Below, one piece after another: positions 16,807 through 25,124 of a DNA stretch of 64,000 bases. The stretch covers positions 1-64,000 of the forward strand of contig DAOULB010000054.1 of the NCBI GenBank assembly GCA_034420695.1. Reading direction: 5' to 3'. The position numbers and the translations under genes are program-made. Numbering within the stretch: the stretch's first letter is position 1; each line of letters begins with the position of its first letter. The DNA comes from Io17-Chloro-G2 sp034420695. GTDB taxonomy: Bacteria; Chloroflexota; Dehalococcoidia; Lucifugimonadales; UBA3495. The notes beneath the pieces were generated by a model that worked only from the letters and a program-made list of their open reading frames with translations, was not told the origin of the DNA and did no database searches.

Positions 16807-17985
16807 ATGGCCGATCTCACCAAGGCCGCTGCCATCGTGGGAATCCACGAGCACATCACCCGTTACGCTCCCGATAAGAGCGAGCTTCAAATTATGGGTG
16901 AAAGTGTGATCAAGGCCTTGGAAGACGCCGGGCTGACCAAAAAGGACGTCGACGGGCTGCTCACCGCCGGAAACATCCGCAACAGCGGCTTGAATCTTGC
17001 GGACTATCTGGACATGTACCCGAGCATGTTGGACAACACCTCGGTGGGCGGCGGCTCCTTCGAATTCCACCTTTCCCATGCCTTGAACGCCATCGCGGCC
17101 GAGCGGATAAACTGCGCGGTCATCACCTACGGTAGCCTGGCCCGGTCGGGGGGCATTTCCGTCGGCACCGGCGGCGTGGGCCGCTACGGACACCCCAGGT
17201 TGGACCCTTCGCCGGACAGCTTCGAAGAGTTATACGGGTTGACCACCGTAGGGCTCTACGCAATGGTGGCCCAAAGGCACATGCACCTGTATGGCACCAC
17301 TTCGGAGCAGCTTGCCGAGGTGGCGGTAGCGACCCGGAAGCACGCGTCCATGAACCCCGAAGCCCTGTTCAGAAACCCCATCACCGTGGAGGACGTGGTC
17401 AATTCCAGGACTATTTCCTCCCCGCTGCATCTTCCCGATTGCTGCGTCATAACCGATGGTGGCGGCGCGGTGGTGGTGGCGTCTCCGGACGTGGCGCGCA
17501 ATTGCCGGCACGTCCCGGTGTGGGTCCTGGGCACAGGGGAAGCCGTGGCCCACCAAGGAGCCGGGAAACGGGACCTCCAGTTTATCGCCGCCAAGCAGAG
17601 CCACGGCCCGGCTTTCGCCATGGCCGGCGTCACCCATCAAGATATAGATATGGCGATGATCTACGACTCCTTCACGATTACGGTGCTGGAAACCCTGGAA
17701 GACTTGGGGTTCTGCCAAAAGGGTGAAGGGGGTGACTTCGTTTCGGGGGGGCGCCTGCAAGTGGGCGGCGAGTTGCCGATAAACACCGACGGCGGCGGCT
17801 TGTCCTCCAACCATCCCGGCATGAGGGGAATATTCCTGCTGATGGAAGCCACCCGCCAGCTGCGGCACCAGTTCGAGGGGTCGCCTCGCCAAGTGGAGAA
17901 CTGCCAGGTTGCCCTTTGCCACGGCACCGGCGGGGCCTTGGGGTCGAGGCATAGCGGCGGCACCGTGATCTTGGGGAGGGACTAA
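16807..17985 (+). CDS. Thiolase-superfamily protein (SCP-x type)
   Basis: A 392-residue protein of the SCP-x-like thiolase family: 'AAIVGIHEHITRYAPDKSELQIMGESVIKALEDAGL', the CoA-site 'SFEFHLSHALNAIAAERINCAVITYGS', 'GLTTVGLYAMVAQRHMHLYG', 'PLHLPDCCVITDGGGAVVVAS', and the C-terminal 'ALCHGTGGALGSRHSGGTVIL'. The usual nucleophile position lies in a segment reading VGGGSFEFH and lacks the Cys of classical thiolases. In this subfamily the protein works with a DUF35 partner, encoded two bases downstream. A CoA-thioester carbon-carbon bond reaction is likely; the substrate is unknown. Confidence 0.88.
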   Translation: MADLTKAAAIVGIHEHITRYAPDKSELQIMGESVIKALEDAGLTKKDVDGLLTAGNIRNSGLNLADYLDMYPSMLDNTSVGGGSFEFHLSHALNAIAAERINCAVITYGSLARSGGISVGTGGVGRYGHPRLDPSPDSFEELYGLTTVGLYAMVAQRHMHLYGTTSEQLAEVAVATRKHASMNPEALFRNPITVEDVVNSRTISSPLHLPDCCVITDGGGAVVVASPDVARNCRHVPVWVLGTGEAVAHQGAGKRDLQFIAAKQSHGPAFAMAGVTHQDIDMAMIYDSFTITVLETLEDLGFCQKGEGGDFVSGGRLQVGGELPINTDGGGLSSNHPGMRGIFLLMEATRQLRHQFEGSPRQVENCQVALCHGTGGALGSRHSGGTVILGRD

Positions 17986-17987
17986 AT

Positions 17988-18398
17988 ATGCCTGATTGGA
18001 ACAAGCCCCTACCCACCATTGCCGGCGAGACCAAGCCCTTTTGGGACGCCTGCCGCCGGGGTTCGCTCTTGATCCAGCGCTGCGATCAGTGCGGCCAGTA
18101 CCAGTTCTATCCCCGGGGAATATGTTCCAATTGCTGGGCCGGGAAAGTCGATTGGGTGACTGCCAGCGGCAAGGGGACCGTCTGGACTTTCACGGTAACC
18201 CGGCAGAATGGGACGCCGGGGTTCGCTGAAGAGGTGCCCTACGTGCTGGCCTTGGTGGAGTTGGAAGAGGGGGTCAAGATGTTCACCAACATCGTGGACT
18301 GCGAGCCCTCCGACGTGAAGATCGGAATGGCGGTGGAAGTGACCTTCGTGCGGGCCACCGATCAGATATCCGTCCCCTTCTTCAAGCCCCAGGGCTAG
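17988..18398 (+). CDS. DUF35 zinc-ribbon/OB-fold partner of the thiolase
   Basis: A 136-residue protein with the DUF35 layout: an N-terminal helix 'TKPFWDACRRGSLLIQRC', a rubredoxin-like zinc ribbon (CDQCGQYQFYPRGICSNC, CxxC...CxxC), then an OB-fold with 'GKGTVWTFTVTRQ', 'VPYVLALVELEEGVKMFTNIV' and 'KIGMAVEVTF'. DUF35 proteins bind acyl-CoA and pair with thiolases or hydratases in lipid and steroid side-chain degradation. It begins two bases after the thiolase stop. Confidence 0.93.
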   Translation: MPDWNKPLPTIAGETKPFWDACRRGSLLIQRCDQCGQYQFYPRGICSNCWAGKVDWVTASGKGTVWTFTVTRQNGTPGFAEEVPYVLALVELEEGVKMFTNIVDCEPSDVKIGMAVEVTFVRATDQISVPFFKPQG

Positions 18399-18510
18399 TG
18401 TTGACCCTAATATAGATTCTGCCCTGAGAATTCGCTTTTCGGTTTACAGCCATCTAACCACTAGAATGAGTCCCGGCAGGGCAGATTGGTAGGACGTACA
18501 GGGCAGCGGT

Positions 18511-18747
18511 ATGGCATTGGAAGAAATAGTAAGTAGACTTGAGGGCGCGTATGAGCAAGTGGATGCGCGCTTGGCCGGTTTGGACAGGTCCATGGAGGCG
18601 ATGCGGGCAGATATGAACGGCCTGCGGAGCGAGATTAACACACGTTTCGACCAAGTAGACCGAAGATTCAATAACTTGTACCTGCTCACTGCCGGCAGTT
18701 GGGTCACCCTTATGGCAACCGTGATAACTTTGTTCGCCCTAGGCTAG
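18511..18747 (+). CDS. Coiled-coil microprotein with C-terminal membrane helix
   Basis: A 78-residue protein: residues about 1-53 form a heptad coiled coil (LEEIVSRLEGAYEQVDARLA...), 'RFDQVDRRFNNLYLL' is the junction, and residues about 58-77 are a single hydrophobic helix (GSWVTLMATVITLFAL). It has the same design as the 79-residue protein at 62165. Proteins of this kind are tail-anchored and probably oligomerise; function unknown. No strong ribosome binding site is evident. Confidence 0.7.
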   Translation: MALEEIVSRLEGAYEQVDARLAGLDRSMEAMRADMNGLRSEINTRFDQVDRRFNNLYLLTAGSWVTLMATVITLFALG

Positions 18748-18869
18748 GAGACGTTCCTTCTGTCGACCTGTATGTGCCCTGTATCCTGTAAATTCCCGGA
18801 TTTCCCTCACTTCGGATACGGCAACTGATAGCAGCTGCCGTTTTGTTTCGTTTGAAGTCCTTCGCTTAA

Positions 18870-19847
18870 ATGCTTCCCGACAGAGCCTTTTTGCAAGAAA
18901 TGGAGACCGCCGCCGTGGAGATTGCCCAGGGTGGCGGCGCCATCTTGAGGAAGAGTTTTGGTAGCCGCATCTCCGTCGAATACAAGGACAAGAACAACTT
19001 GGACCCGGTGACGGAAGTGGACCGGGATTGCCAGAATTACTTGGTGGCGGAAATCTCCCGCCGTTACCCGTCCCACGGAATCCTGGGGGAAGAGACCGCA
19101 GAGAAAACAGCAGTTTCAGCGGAAGCGGGGGGCTCAAACGAGCCGGATGGGCCGGCCTCCGACTTCCTGTGGGTGCTGGACCCCTTGGACGGCACCACCA
19201 ACTACCTCAATGGGCTGCCCATGTTTGCTTGTTCCATCGGGGTGCTGCACAGGGGCTGCCCGGTGGTTGGAGCGTTGTATCTGCCTTGGCCAAACGACGA
19301 TGGCGGTTTTGTTCTGCATTGCCACCGGGGAGGAGGGAGCTTCGCCGGTGAAGAGCCGGTGTCGGTGTACCAGTCTGAGCAACCCGTGGGCAACAGGCTG
19401 GCCGGACTGCCGGGGTCCTTTGCCCAAGCCATGCGTTTTGGAAAGGGAGTCAAGGGACGTACCGGGGATCTCCGGACCACCGGGAGCATTGCCTACGAAC
19501 TTGCCATGACCGCCTGCGGGGTAATGCAGTACGCGGTTTTCGGCGCTCCCAAGATGTGGGACATGGCCGCCGGCGCTCTGGCGGTAAGGGAGGCCGGCGG
19601 TGAGGTGATGGCCAGGCTGCCGGGGGTCAAATCATGGCAGCCGCTGGAGTCCTTGGTGCCATCATGGGAAACCAGTCCTCCCACTATGAAGTCCTTGCGG
19701 AATTGGACGGCTCCCTTGGTTGTCGGCAACCGGCAGGTGGCGCCTATGTTGGCAAGCAATTTGAAGCCCCGGGCCCGGCTGATGGGGAAGTTGCGTTCGG
19801 CAGCCCGCAAGCTGGGCCGGACATTGAGGACGACGAAGTCCGGGTAG
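18870..19847 (+). CDS. Inositol monophosphatase family protein
   Basis: A 325-residue protein with all family motifs: 'LDPVTEVDRDCQNYL', the metal-binding GEETAE (about residue 72), DPLDGTTNYLNGLPMFA (about 102-119) and the C-terminal 'APKMWDMAAGALAVREAGGEV' with WDxAA. It carries a basic C-terminal extension of about 60 residues (ending LGRTLRTTKSG) beyond the usual 260-270 length. Mg-dependent dephosphorylation of inositol-1-phosphate, PAP or fructose bisphosphate is possible. No close Shine-Dalgarno is seen. Confidence 0.9.
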   Translation: MLPDRAFLQEMETAAVEIAQGGGAILRKSFGSRISVEYKDKNNLDPVTEVDRDCQNYLVAEISRRYPSHGILGEETAEKTAVSAEAGGSNEPDGPASDFLWVLDPLDGTTNYLNGLPMFACSIGVLHRGCPVVGALYLPWPNDDGGFVLHCHRGGGSFAGEEPVSVYQSEQPVGNRLAGLPGSFAQAMRFGKGVKGRTGDLRTTGSIAYELAMTACGVMQYAVFGAPKMWDMAAGALAVREAGGEVMARLPGVKSWQPLESLVPSWETSPPTMKSLRNWTAPLVVGNRQVAPMLASNLKPRARLMGKLRSAARKLGRTLRTTKSG

Positions 19848-19869
19848 TTGGGTTGCCTCAGGCAGCGCC

Positions 19870-21045
19870 CTACGCCGGGTCGGGTTCCCAGCCCCAGGGA
19901 CGGGGGCCCCAGCCGGCTTCGAAGAGCTTTCCCCGCTTCAGGGTGAGAACCGGCACGAGGGCTTGGTGCACCCTCTTGGGGCTGTTCAGAACGTCGTAAA
20001 CCACCCAGTCTCCTTCTCTCACTTCCAACACGGACACGTCGGCTTGGCGTCCGACTGTCAGGGTTCCCAGGCGGTCGTCCACTCCCACGGCCTTGGCAGG
20101 GTTCAGGGTGGACATGGTTACGACCTGTTCCATGGTAAAGCCCAGGGCCAGGAACCGGGTCATCATCTCGGTCATGCTGTGAACAGTGCGGGCCCGTCCG
20201 GGCACGGTGAGGTCGGTGCTGATGCAGTGGGGCACCAACCCTTGGTCTAGGATGCTCTGGCCTATGTCGAAGCTGAAGTTCATTCGCCCGTGGGCGGTGT
20301 CCATCCAAACGCCCCGGTCCTTGGCTTCGCTGGCTTCGGGCACCAGTTTGCCGTCGGCGTCGATCACGCCACCGGGGTTCGCGGTGAACAGGTGGGTCAC
20401 TATGTCCCCCTCTTCCATGATGGGAAGAAGTTCGCGGATGACGTTGGCGTCGTACCGCTTTTCGGTGTCCCCGATGTGCACCATCAGCTTGACGCCGGCT
20501 TCCCGAGCAGCCCGCTTGGCCATCCGGGGCATTTCCATGCCCATTATCTCCAAGGCAGGGGAAACCATCCTGGCCTTGATTCCGGCGATGAGGTTTGGAT
20601 GCTCCTGGACAACCTGGATGGTCCGGTCCAAGTCAATGCTGGAAGGGCTGAAAATATCCGGAGTAGTGGCCAAACCGGTGCGGCAAATGTGAAGGAAGCA
20701 GATGACCTCGGTCTCGTTGTTGGGGACGATGTGCTCGGGAAAGCCCCCAAAGGTGTCGCAGCCGGAGCTTCCGGCATCCACCATGGTGGTTACGCCGGCC
20801 CGTACGCCGCCCAAGTCAGGCGCGACCCCGTTGGCGTTGACGCCGCTGTAGATGTGGGTGTGGAGGTCGATCAGGCCGGGGCAGACCAGTTTCCCGTTGA
20901 CTTGGACCACCCTGGAGGCTTCTTCCGCCGGGATGGACGGGGCGATGAGGGCAATCTTGCCGTCCTGTACCGCCACGTCGTTGGGGCCGTTCAGGCCTTG
21001 GGAAGGGTCAATTACGGAGCCACCTTGGAGTATGAGATCGTACAT
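19870..21045 (-). CDS. Amidohydrolase/deacetylase family metallohydrolase
   Basis: A 391-residue amidohydrolase. It has the N-terminal beta-sandwich 'MYDLILQGGSVIDPSQGLNG', the metal motif 'GLIDLHTHIYSGVNANGV' (HxH), 'VRAGVTTMVDAGSSG', 'KLMVHIGDTE' and 'DIVTHLFT' with further histidines, 'VPHCISTDL' with the catalytic Asp, and 'TLNPAKAVGVDDRLGTLTVGRQADV'. It is closest to the dihydroorotase-like deacetylase group. It is the last gene of a minus-strand set after enoyl-CoA hydratase and prs (25-base gap). Substrate not known. Confidence 0.88.
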   Translation of the reverse strand: MYDLILQGGSVIDPSQGLNGPNDVAVQDGKIALIAPSIPAEEASRVVQVNGKLVCPGLIDLHTHIYSGVNANGVAPDLGGVRAGVTTMVDAGSSGCDTFGGFPEHIVPNNETEVICFLHICRTGLATTPDIFSPSSIDLDRTIQVVQEHPNLIAGIKARMVSPALEIMGMEMPRMAKRAAREAGVKLMVHIGDTEKRYDANVIRELLPIMEEGDIVTHLFTANPGGVIDADGKLVPEASEAKDRGVWMDTAHGRMNFSFDIGQSILDQGLVPHCISTDLTVPGRARTVHSMTEMMTRFLALGFTMEQVVTMSTLNPAKAVGVDDRLGTLTVGRQADVSVLEVREGDWVVYDVLNSPKRVHQALVPVLTLKRGKLFEAGWGPRPWGWEPDPA

Positions 21046-21070
21046 GCGAAGCTGCTCCCCGGGACCGCCC

Positions 21071-22024
21071 TCAGTTGTCGAACATGGCTCCTACCGAGCG
21101 TCCCTTGTGGATGCGGTAGATGGCCTCACCCAGCAGGGGAGCCACCGACAGGACGGTGATTTTCCCGTTGCGCTTCTCATCGGTCACCGGGATGGTGTCG
21201 GCCACCACGACTTCGGTGAAGTTGCTCTTAGACATCCGCTCCGGGGCATTGCCGGAAAGGATAGGATGGGTGGCGCAGCAAAAGACCTCTTTGACGCCGT
21301 GGTCCGCCAAGGCTTCGGCGGCGTTGATGATGGTGCCGCCGGTGGCTATTTCGTCATCGAAGGTCAGGGCCACCTTGCCCTTCACGTCTCCAATTACGTT
21401 CATGGTCTCGTTGGCGTCGTCGTTGCCCACCCGGCGCTTTTCAATGATGGCCAAGGGAGCCCGCAGCCGGTCGGCCACGTCCCGGGCTTTCTTGCTAATG
21501 CCGATGTCCACTGCCACCACTACCAAGTCTCCGATTTCCTTCTGTTTGAAGTAATCGGACAGAATGGTCATGGCGGTCAGTTCATCGACGGGTATGTTGA
21601 AGAAGCCCTGTATCTGACCGGCGTGCAGGTCAATGGTGAGCAACCTGTCCGCTCCGGCTACCGTCAACAGGTCAGCCACCAAGCGGGCCGTGATTGGCAC
21701 CCTGGGCTGGTCCTTCTTGTCGGTGCGCCCGTATCCGTAGTAGGGCACCACCGCGGTGATCCGGCCGGCCGACGCCCGTTTGAAGGCGTCGATCATGATC
21801 AGGAGTTCCATCAGGTTGTCGTTGACCGGGAAACAGGTGGGCTGGACGATGAAAACGTCCCGTTGGCGGACGTTTTCCTGGATTTGCACAAATGTGTTGT
21901 CGTTGGCGAACTTGAAAACTTCCGCCTCTCCCAGCGGTATGTCCAAGTACTGGCAGACCGACTGAGCCAGTTCTGGGTGAGCGTTCCCGGTAAAGACTTT
22001 AAGCTCTTCCAAGACCTGTTCCAT
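21071..22024 (-). CDS. prs: Ribose-phosphate pyrophosphokinase
   Basis: A 317-residue PRPP synthase making PRPP from ribose 5-phosphate and ATP. Motifs: 'VQIQENVRQRDVFIVQPTCFPVNDNLMEL' (regulatory/ATP site), 'RITAVVPYYGYGRTDKKDQPRVPITARLVADLL' (flexible loop), 'LTIDLHAGQIQGFF' and the PRPP loop 'ALTFDDEIATGGTIINAAEAL'. The family usually has Asp at the position occupied here by Ala in DDEIATGG, a mild departure. Its ATG overlaps the preceding TAA (TAATG), so translation is coupled to the enoyl-CoA hydratase gene. Confidence 0.95.
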   Translation of the reverse strand: MEQVLEELKVFTGNAHPELAQSVCQYLDIPLGEAEVFKFANDNTFVQIQENVRQRDVFIVQPTCFPVNDNLMELLIMIDAFKRASAGRITAVVPYYGYGRTDKKDQPRVPITARLVADLLTVAGADRLLTIDLHAGQIQGFFNIPVDELTAMTILSDYFKQKEIGDLVVVAVDIGISKKARDVADRLRAPLAIIEKRRVGNDDANETMNVIGDVKGKVALTFDDEIATGGTIINAAEALADHGVKEVFCCATHPILSGNAPERMSKSNFTEVVVADTIPVTDEKRNGKITVLSVAPLLGEAIYRIHKGRSVGAMFDN

Positions 22025-22857
22025 TATCTACCCTCGTACGCAGGCCTGCGGGATTCCCGGATGGCAGAGGTTCCTTCCAAGTGGTCTCTTGAAGTCAGCG
22101 TGATGGTCTCTGCTGCCGCCGCCATCTTCATGGCGGTGTCCAAATCAAACTCCAGCCCCTTGTATAGCATGAGCTTGGAAAGCCGGATGGCTATGGGCGG
22201 GCCAGCGGCGATCTTGTGGGCCATTTCCATGGTGGCGCTTTCCAGTTCCTCCTCCGGCACCAGCTTGTTGAGGAACCCCAACCGGTAGGCTTCTTCAGCC
22301 TCCAGAAAGTCGCCGGTGAACAACATCTCCGCCGCCTTGCCGATGCTGCCCAGCATCCTGGGGTATAGCCAAGTGCCGCCGAAGCCGGGGAAAAGGCCGA
22401 TTCGCACGTATGCGACCATGAAGCGGGCCAAGGGAGAGCCGATCCTGATATCGCAGGCGCAGGCGATGTCGAACCCCGCCCCCACGGCGGGCCCGTTGAC
22501 CATGGCGATGACCGGCTTTTCCATGCGCTGAAGGCACAGCATGAAACGCTGCACTCTCTGGAAGCTACGGCGAATGTCGTCGACGTTTTCCGACGCCCAC
22601 TCTCCCGGCTCGCTCCCTCCAGGCAGGGCTTCCAAGTCGCCGCCGGCGCAGAATCCACGGCCAGCCCCAGTAATAATCAGCACCCTAGCCTCGTCGTCTG
22701 CCTCCACGTCCTCCAGCGCCTCTCCCAGTTCGTCCATGGTCTGGTCGTTAAGGGCGTTGCGCTTTTCCGGGCGGTCCAGAATCAGCTTGGCTATGTGGGT
22801 TTCCAAGTCCTTTTCCAAGCGAATGTGCTGGTAACCGGGCATAGCAATCCTCGGCAA
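22024..22857 (-). CDS. Enoyl-CoA hydratase/isomerase family protein
   Basis: A 277-residue crotonase: 'KLILDRPEKRNALNDQTMDELGEAL', the oxyanion-hole segments 'RGFCAGGDLEAL' and 'PVIAMVNGPAVGAGFDIACACDIRIG', and 'LFPGFGGTWLYPRMLGSIGKAAEMLFTGDFLEAEEA' are canonical. It carries the 'FPGFGG' variation rather than PxxGG. Substrate not determinable. It heads a minus-strand set with prs and an amidohydrolase. Confidence 0.93.
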   Translation of the reverse strand: MPRIAMPGYQHIRLEKDLETHIAKLILDRPEKRNALNDQTMDELGEALEDVEADDEARVLIITGAGRGFCAGGDLEALPGGSEPGEWASENVDDIRRSFQRVQRFMLCLQRMEKPVIAMVNGPAVGAGFDIACACDIRIGSPLARFMVAYVRIGLFPGFGGTWLYPRMLGSIGKAAEMLFTGDFLEAEEAYRLGFLNKLVPEEELESATMEMAHKIAAGPPIAIRLSKLMLYKGLEFDLDTAMKMAAAAETITLTSRDHLEGTSAIRESRRPAYEGR

Positions 22858-23240
22858 AGGTTCTTGGGCAGACGTGAATTATAGCACAGGAAGCTCGCCC
22901 GGGGGCCATCCTCAGCTTTGAGGGAAGTGCAAAACTCTGAGCTTCCCCCCGCCTTGGCAACCTGGATCCAGCGTTGATAGAATTCCTTTGCCGATGGTTC
23001 ATCGGCACGTACCGCTTGACCTTGGCCGCGGGGTTTGTGGCGGGGCCATTTATCGCATTCGCCATAGCCTCGGTACTGGTCGTTTTGCTTATTGAACCCT
23101 GCCCAAGACTACTTGCATCGGAAGAACGTAGCCGACTTACATAGAGGTCCCAGCGATAATCTCCTACCACTTGCACTGCATGTTCATCGTACACAGACTC
23201 CGGTACAGGGAGGACAGGGGTACCACATCAGTTCGAACCG
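22858..23240. other. 383-bp stretch without supported gene
   Basis: No frame here has a family match, sensible composition and a ribosome binding site together. It is the region between a leftward crotonase gene and a rightward small gene, so promoters may be present, but none resembles consensus clearly. Confidence 0.5.
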
Positions 23241-23564
23241 ATGACGCCGGAACAGCGCCGAGCAACGAAAATATGGCAAGTCCTTATCGCCCGTGCATCC
23301 AACCGGCAGACCATCACCTACGGGGAGCTCGCAATCCTGATAGGCCGTGAGATAGCGGCACGCGGGATAGGCCCAGACCTCGGCCGCGTCCAAGCGTTTC
23401 GCAGCCGGCGGGGGATTTCCGACCTGACAGTGACCGTCGTCGCCTCCGAGTCGGGGAAGCCGAGGAAGGTAACGCTAGGGGTTGACGTCGACAGGGAACG
23501 GCAACGCGTCTTCAAGACGAAATGGTTCGCTGTTGAACCACCGCAGCCCGAAGAATTCGCCTAG
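23241..23564 (+). CDS. Small conserved-looking hypothetical protein
   Basis: A 107-residue protein with 'MTPEQRRATKIWQVLIARASNRQTITYGELAILIG' and 'GRVQAFRSRRGISDLTVTVVASESGKPRK'. The TYGELA turn and the 'L(T)V.VV....G.P' segment resemble small orphan proteins with an MGMT-like winged-helix fold, from memory. No Shine-Dalgarno is evident, so the start is uncertain. Function unknown. Confidence 0.55.
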   Translation: MTPEQRRATKIWQVLIARASNRQTITYGELAILIGREIAARGIGPDLGRVQAFRSRRGISDLTVTVVASESGKPRKVTLGVDVDRERQRVFKTKWFAVEPPQPEEFA

Positions 23565-23881
23565 CGACGAAGAGTCACTTCTTGTACGAGCGTGGGGAAC
23601 GCTTGTCGCCCATGCTCGACGTATGGCAGTTTTGCCAGATTCGCTGCATCCACCCAGGCACGCCGGGTAGAGCAGGAGTGGCTTGGATGTCCGACTAGGT
23701 GTTGGCTTTCTTTCCGAAGCCGTGACTTCCAGTTCCATGCAAGAAGCGGGCTGTAAGCTCGTGCAATTCAAACTGAGATACTACCTGCCTTGATTACAGC
23801 TTGGGGGCCCACGGGGTATGATATAACTTGGTTTGGCCCCCATCGGCCAGCACCCTCCAATCTTTCGGAGGTCTCCTTTCC
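23565..23881. other. 317-bp stretch without supported gene
   Basis: No gene is supported. The last bases hold the GGAGG of thrC at 23868-23872, and the stretch probably includes its promoter. Confidence 0.5.
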
Positions 23882-25060
23882 TTGTTCAGCTATTTGAAAC
23901 AGTTGGAGTGCACCCAGTGCGCCAAGACATATCCCAGCCAAGGGTTGATAGGCATCAGCCCCTGCTGCGGCAAGGTGCTGTTTGCCCGGTATGACTTGGA
24001 GAAGATGCGCCGGGAAGTTGACCGGGACGAACTGTCCGTCCGCCGGGCGGACATGTGGCGTTTTTGGGAGCTGCTGCCGGTGCAGGAGCCCGAAGGGATT
24101 GTGTCCCTGGGCGAAGGCGGTACGCCCCTGCTGGCTGCCAAGGAACTGGGGCGCAGGCTGGGACTGGAACAACTCTACGTCAAAGAGGAGGGCCTGAACC
24201 CCACCGGCACCTTCAAGGCCCGGGGAATAGCTGCCGCCGTGTCCCGGGCGGTGGAACTGGGAGCTCCGGGATTCACCATGCCCTCCGCCGGAAACGCCGC
24301 GGGTGCTGCGGCAGCCTACTGCGCCCGGGCCGGGCTGGAGGCCAGGGTCTTCATGCCCCAGGATGCTCCAGAGGCCAACAAGAAGGAGTGCCTGCTGGCC
24401 GGGTCGGACCTGAACTTGGTGGAGGGGCTCATCAGCGACGCCGGAAGGCTGGCGGTAGCGGCTGCCGAAGAAAACAGCCTCTTCGACCTTTCCACCCTCA
24501 AGGAGCCCTACCGGGCCGAGGGCAAGAAGACCATGGGCTTGGAAATTGCCATGCAAATGGGCTGGAAACTCCCAACCGCCATCGTATACCCCACTGGCGG
24601 CGGAACCGGCATAATCGGGATGCAGAAGGGTTTCCAGGAGCTACGTGAACTGGGCTGGATTGACGCCCCTTCTCCCAAATTCATTGCGGTACAAGCTACC
24701 GGATGCCAACCCATCGTACGGGCATTCGAGGCCGGGGAGTCGGCCGCCGAGCCCTGGCAGGGAGCCAGCACGATTGCCGACGGCCTACGGGTACCATCTC
24801 CCTTCGCCGACTACCTCATCCTGCAAGCAATCAGGGACACCGGGGGCACGGCGCTGGCGGTGGATGACGACGAAATGGTGGACGCCATGTATGAAATGGC
24901 CACTGCCGAGGGCATCGTCGCCTGCCCCGAAGGGGCCGCGACCCTGGTCGGCTTGAAACGCCTGCTGCGGGAGGGGGTCTTGACCTCCCAGGACAGTGTG
25001 GTGTTGCTGAACACCGGCTCCGGGTACAAGTACATGCACCTGATAGAGGAGCGCCGCTGA
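23882..25060 (+). CDS. thrC: Threonine synthase
   Basis: A 392-residue PLP enzyme converting O-phosphohomoserine to threonine. A zinc-ribbon-like start 'LECTQCAKTYPSQGLIGISPCCG' is followed by 'GIVSLGEGGTPLLAAKELG', the PLP-lysine motif 'NPTGTFKARGIAAAVSRA', 'PSAGNAAGAAAAYCARAGLEARVFMP', and 'VYPTGGGTGIIGMQKGF'. The TTG start at 23882 is chosen because GGAGG is nine bases upstream and the protein then begins at the ribbon; the ORF extends upstream without a site. ispH follows by 64 bases. Confidence 0.93.
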   Translation: MFSYLKQLECTQCAKTYPSQGLIGISPCCGKVLFARYDLEKMRREVDRDELSVRRADMWRFWELLPVQEPEGIVSLGEGGTPLLAAKELGRRLGLEQLYVKEEGLNPTGTFKARGIAAAVSRAVELGAPGFTMPSAGNAAGAAAAYCARAGLEARVFMPQDAPEANKKECLLAGSDLNLVEGLISDAGRLAVAAAEENSLFDLSTLKEPYRAEGKKTMGLEIAMQMGWKLPTAIVYPTGGGTGIIGMQKGFQELRELGWIDAPSPKFIAVQATGCQPIVRAFEAGESAAEPWQGASTIADGLRVPSPFADYLILQAIRDTGGTALAVDDDEMVDAMYEMATAEGIVACPEGAATLVGLKRLLREGVLTSQDSVVLLNTGSGYKYMHLIEERR

Positions 25061-25124
25061 CCCGGCGCATGAAAGTCCCTCCTCATTCTTGCTCCATCCA
25101 TTCCCGTCAAGCAGGAGGTTCGGT

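Noticed and set aside
22748..23194. 148-codon minus-strand frame after the crotonase start
   Set aside because: It runs opposite in composition to genes here and overlaps the beginning of the crotonase gene.
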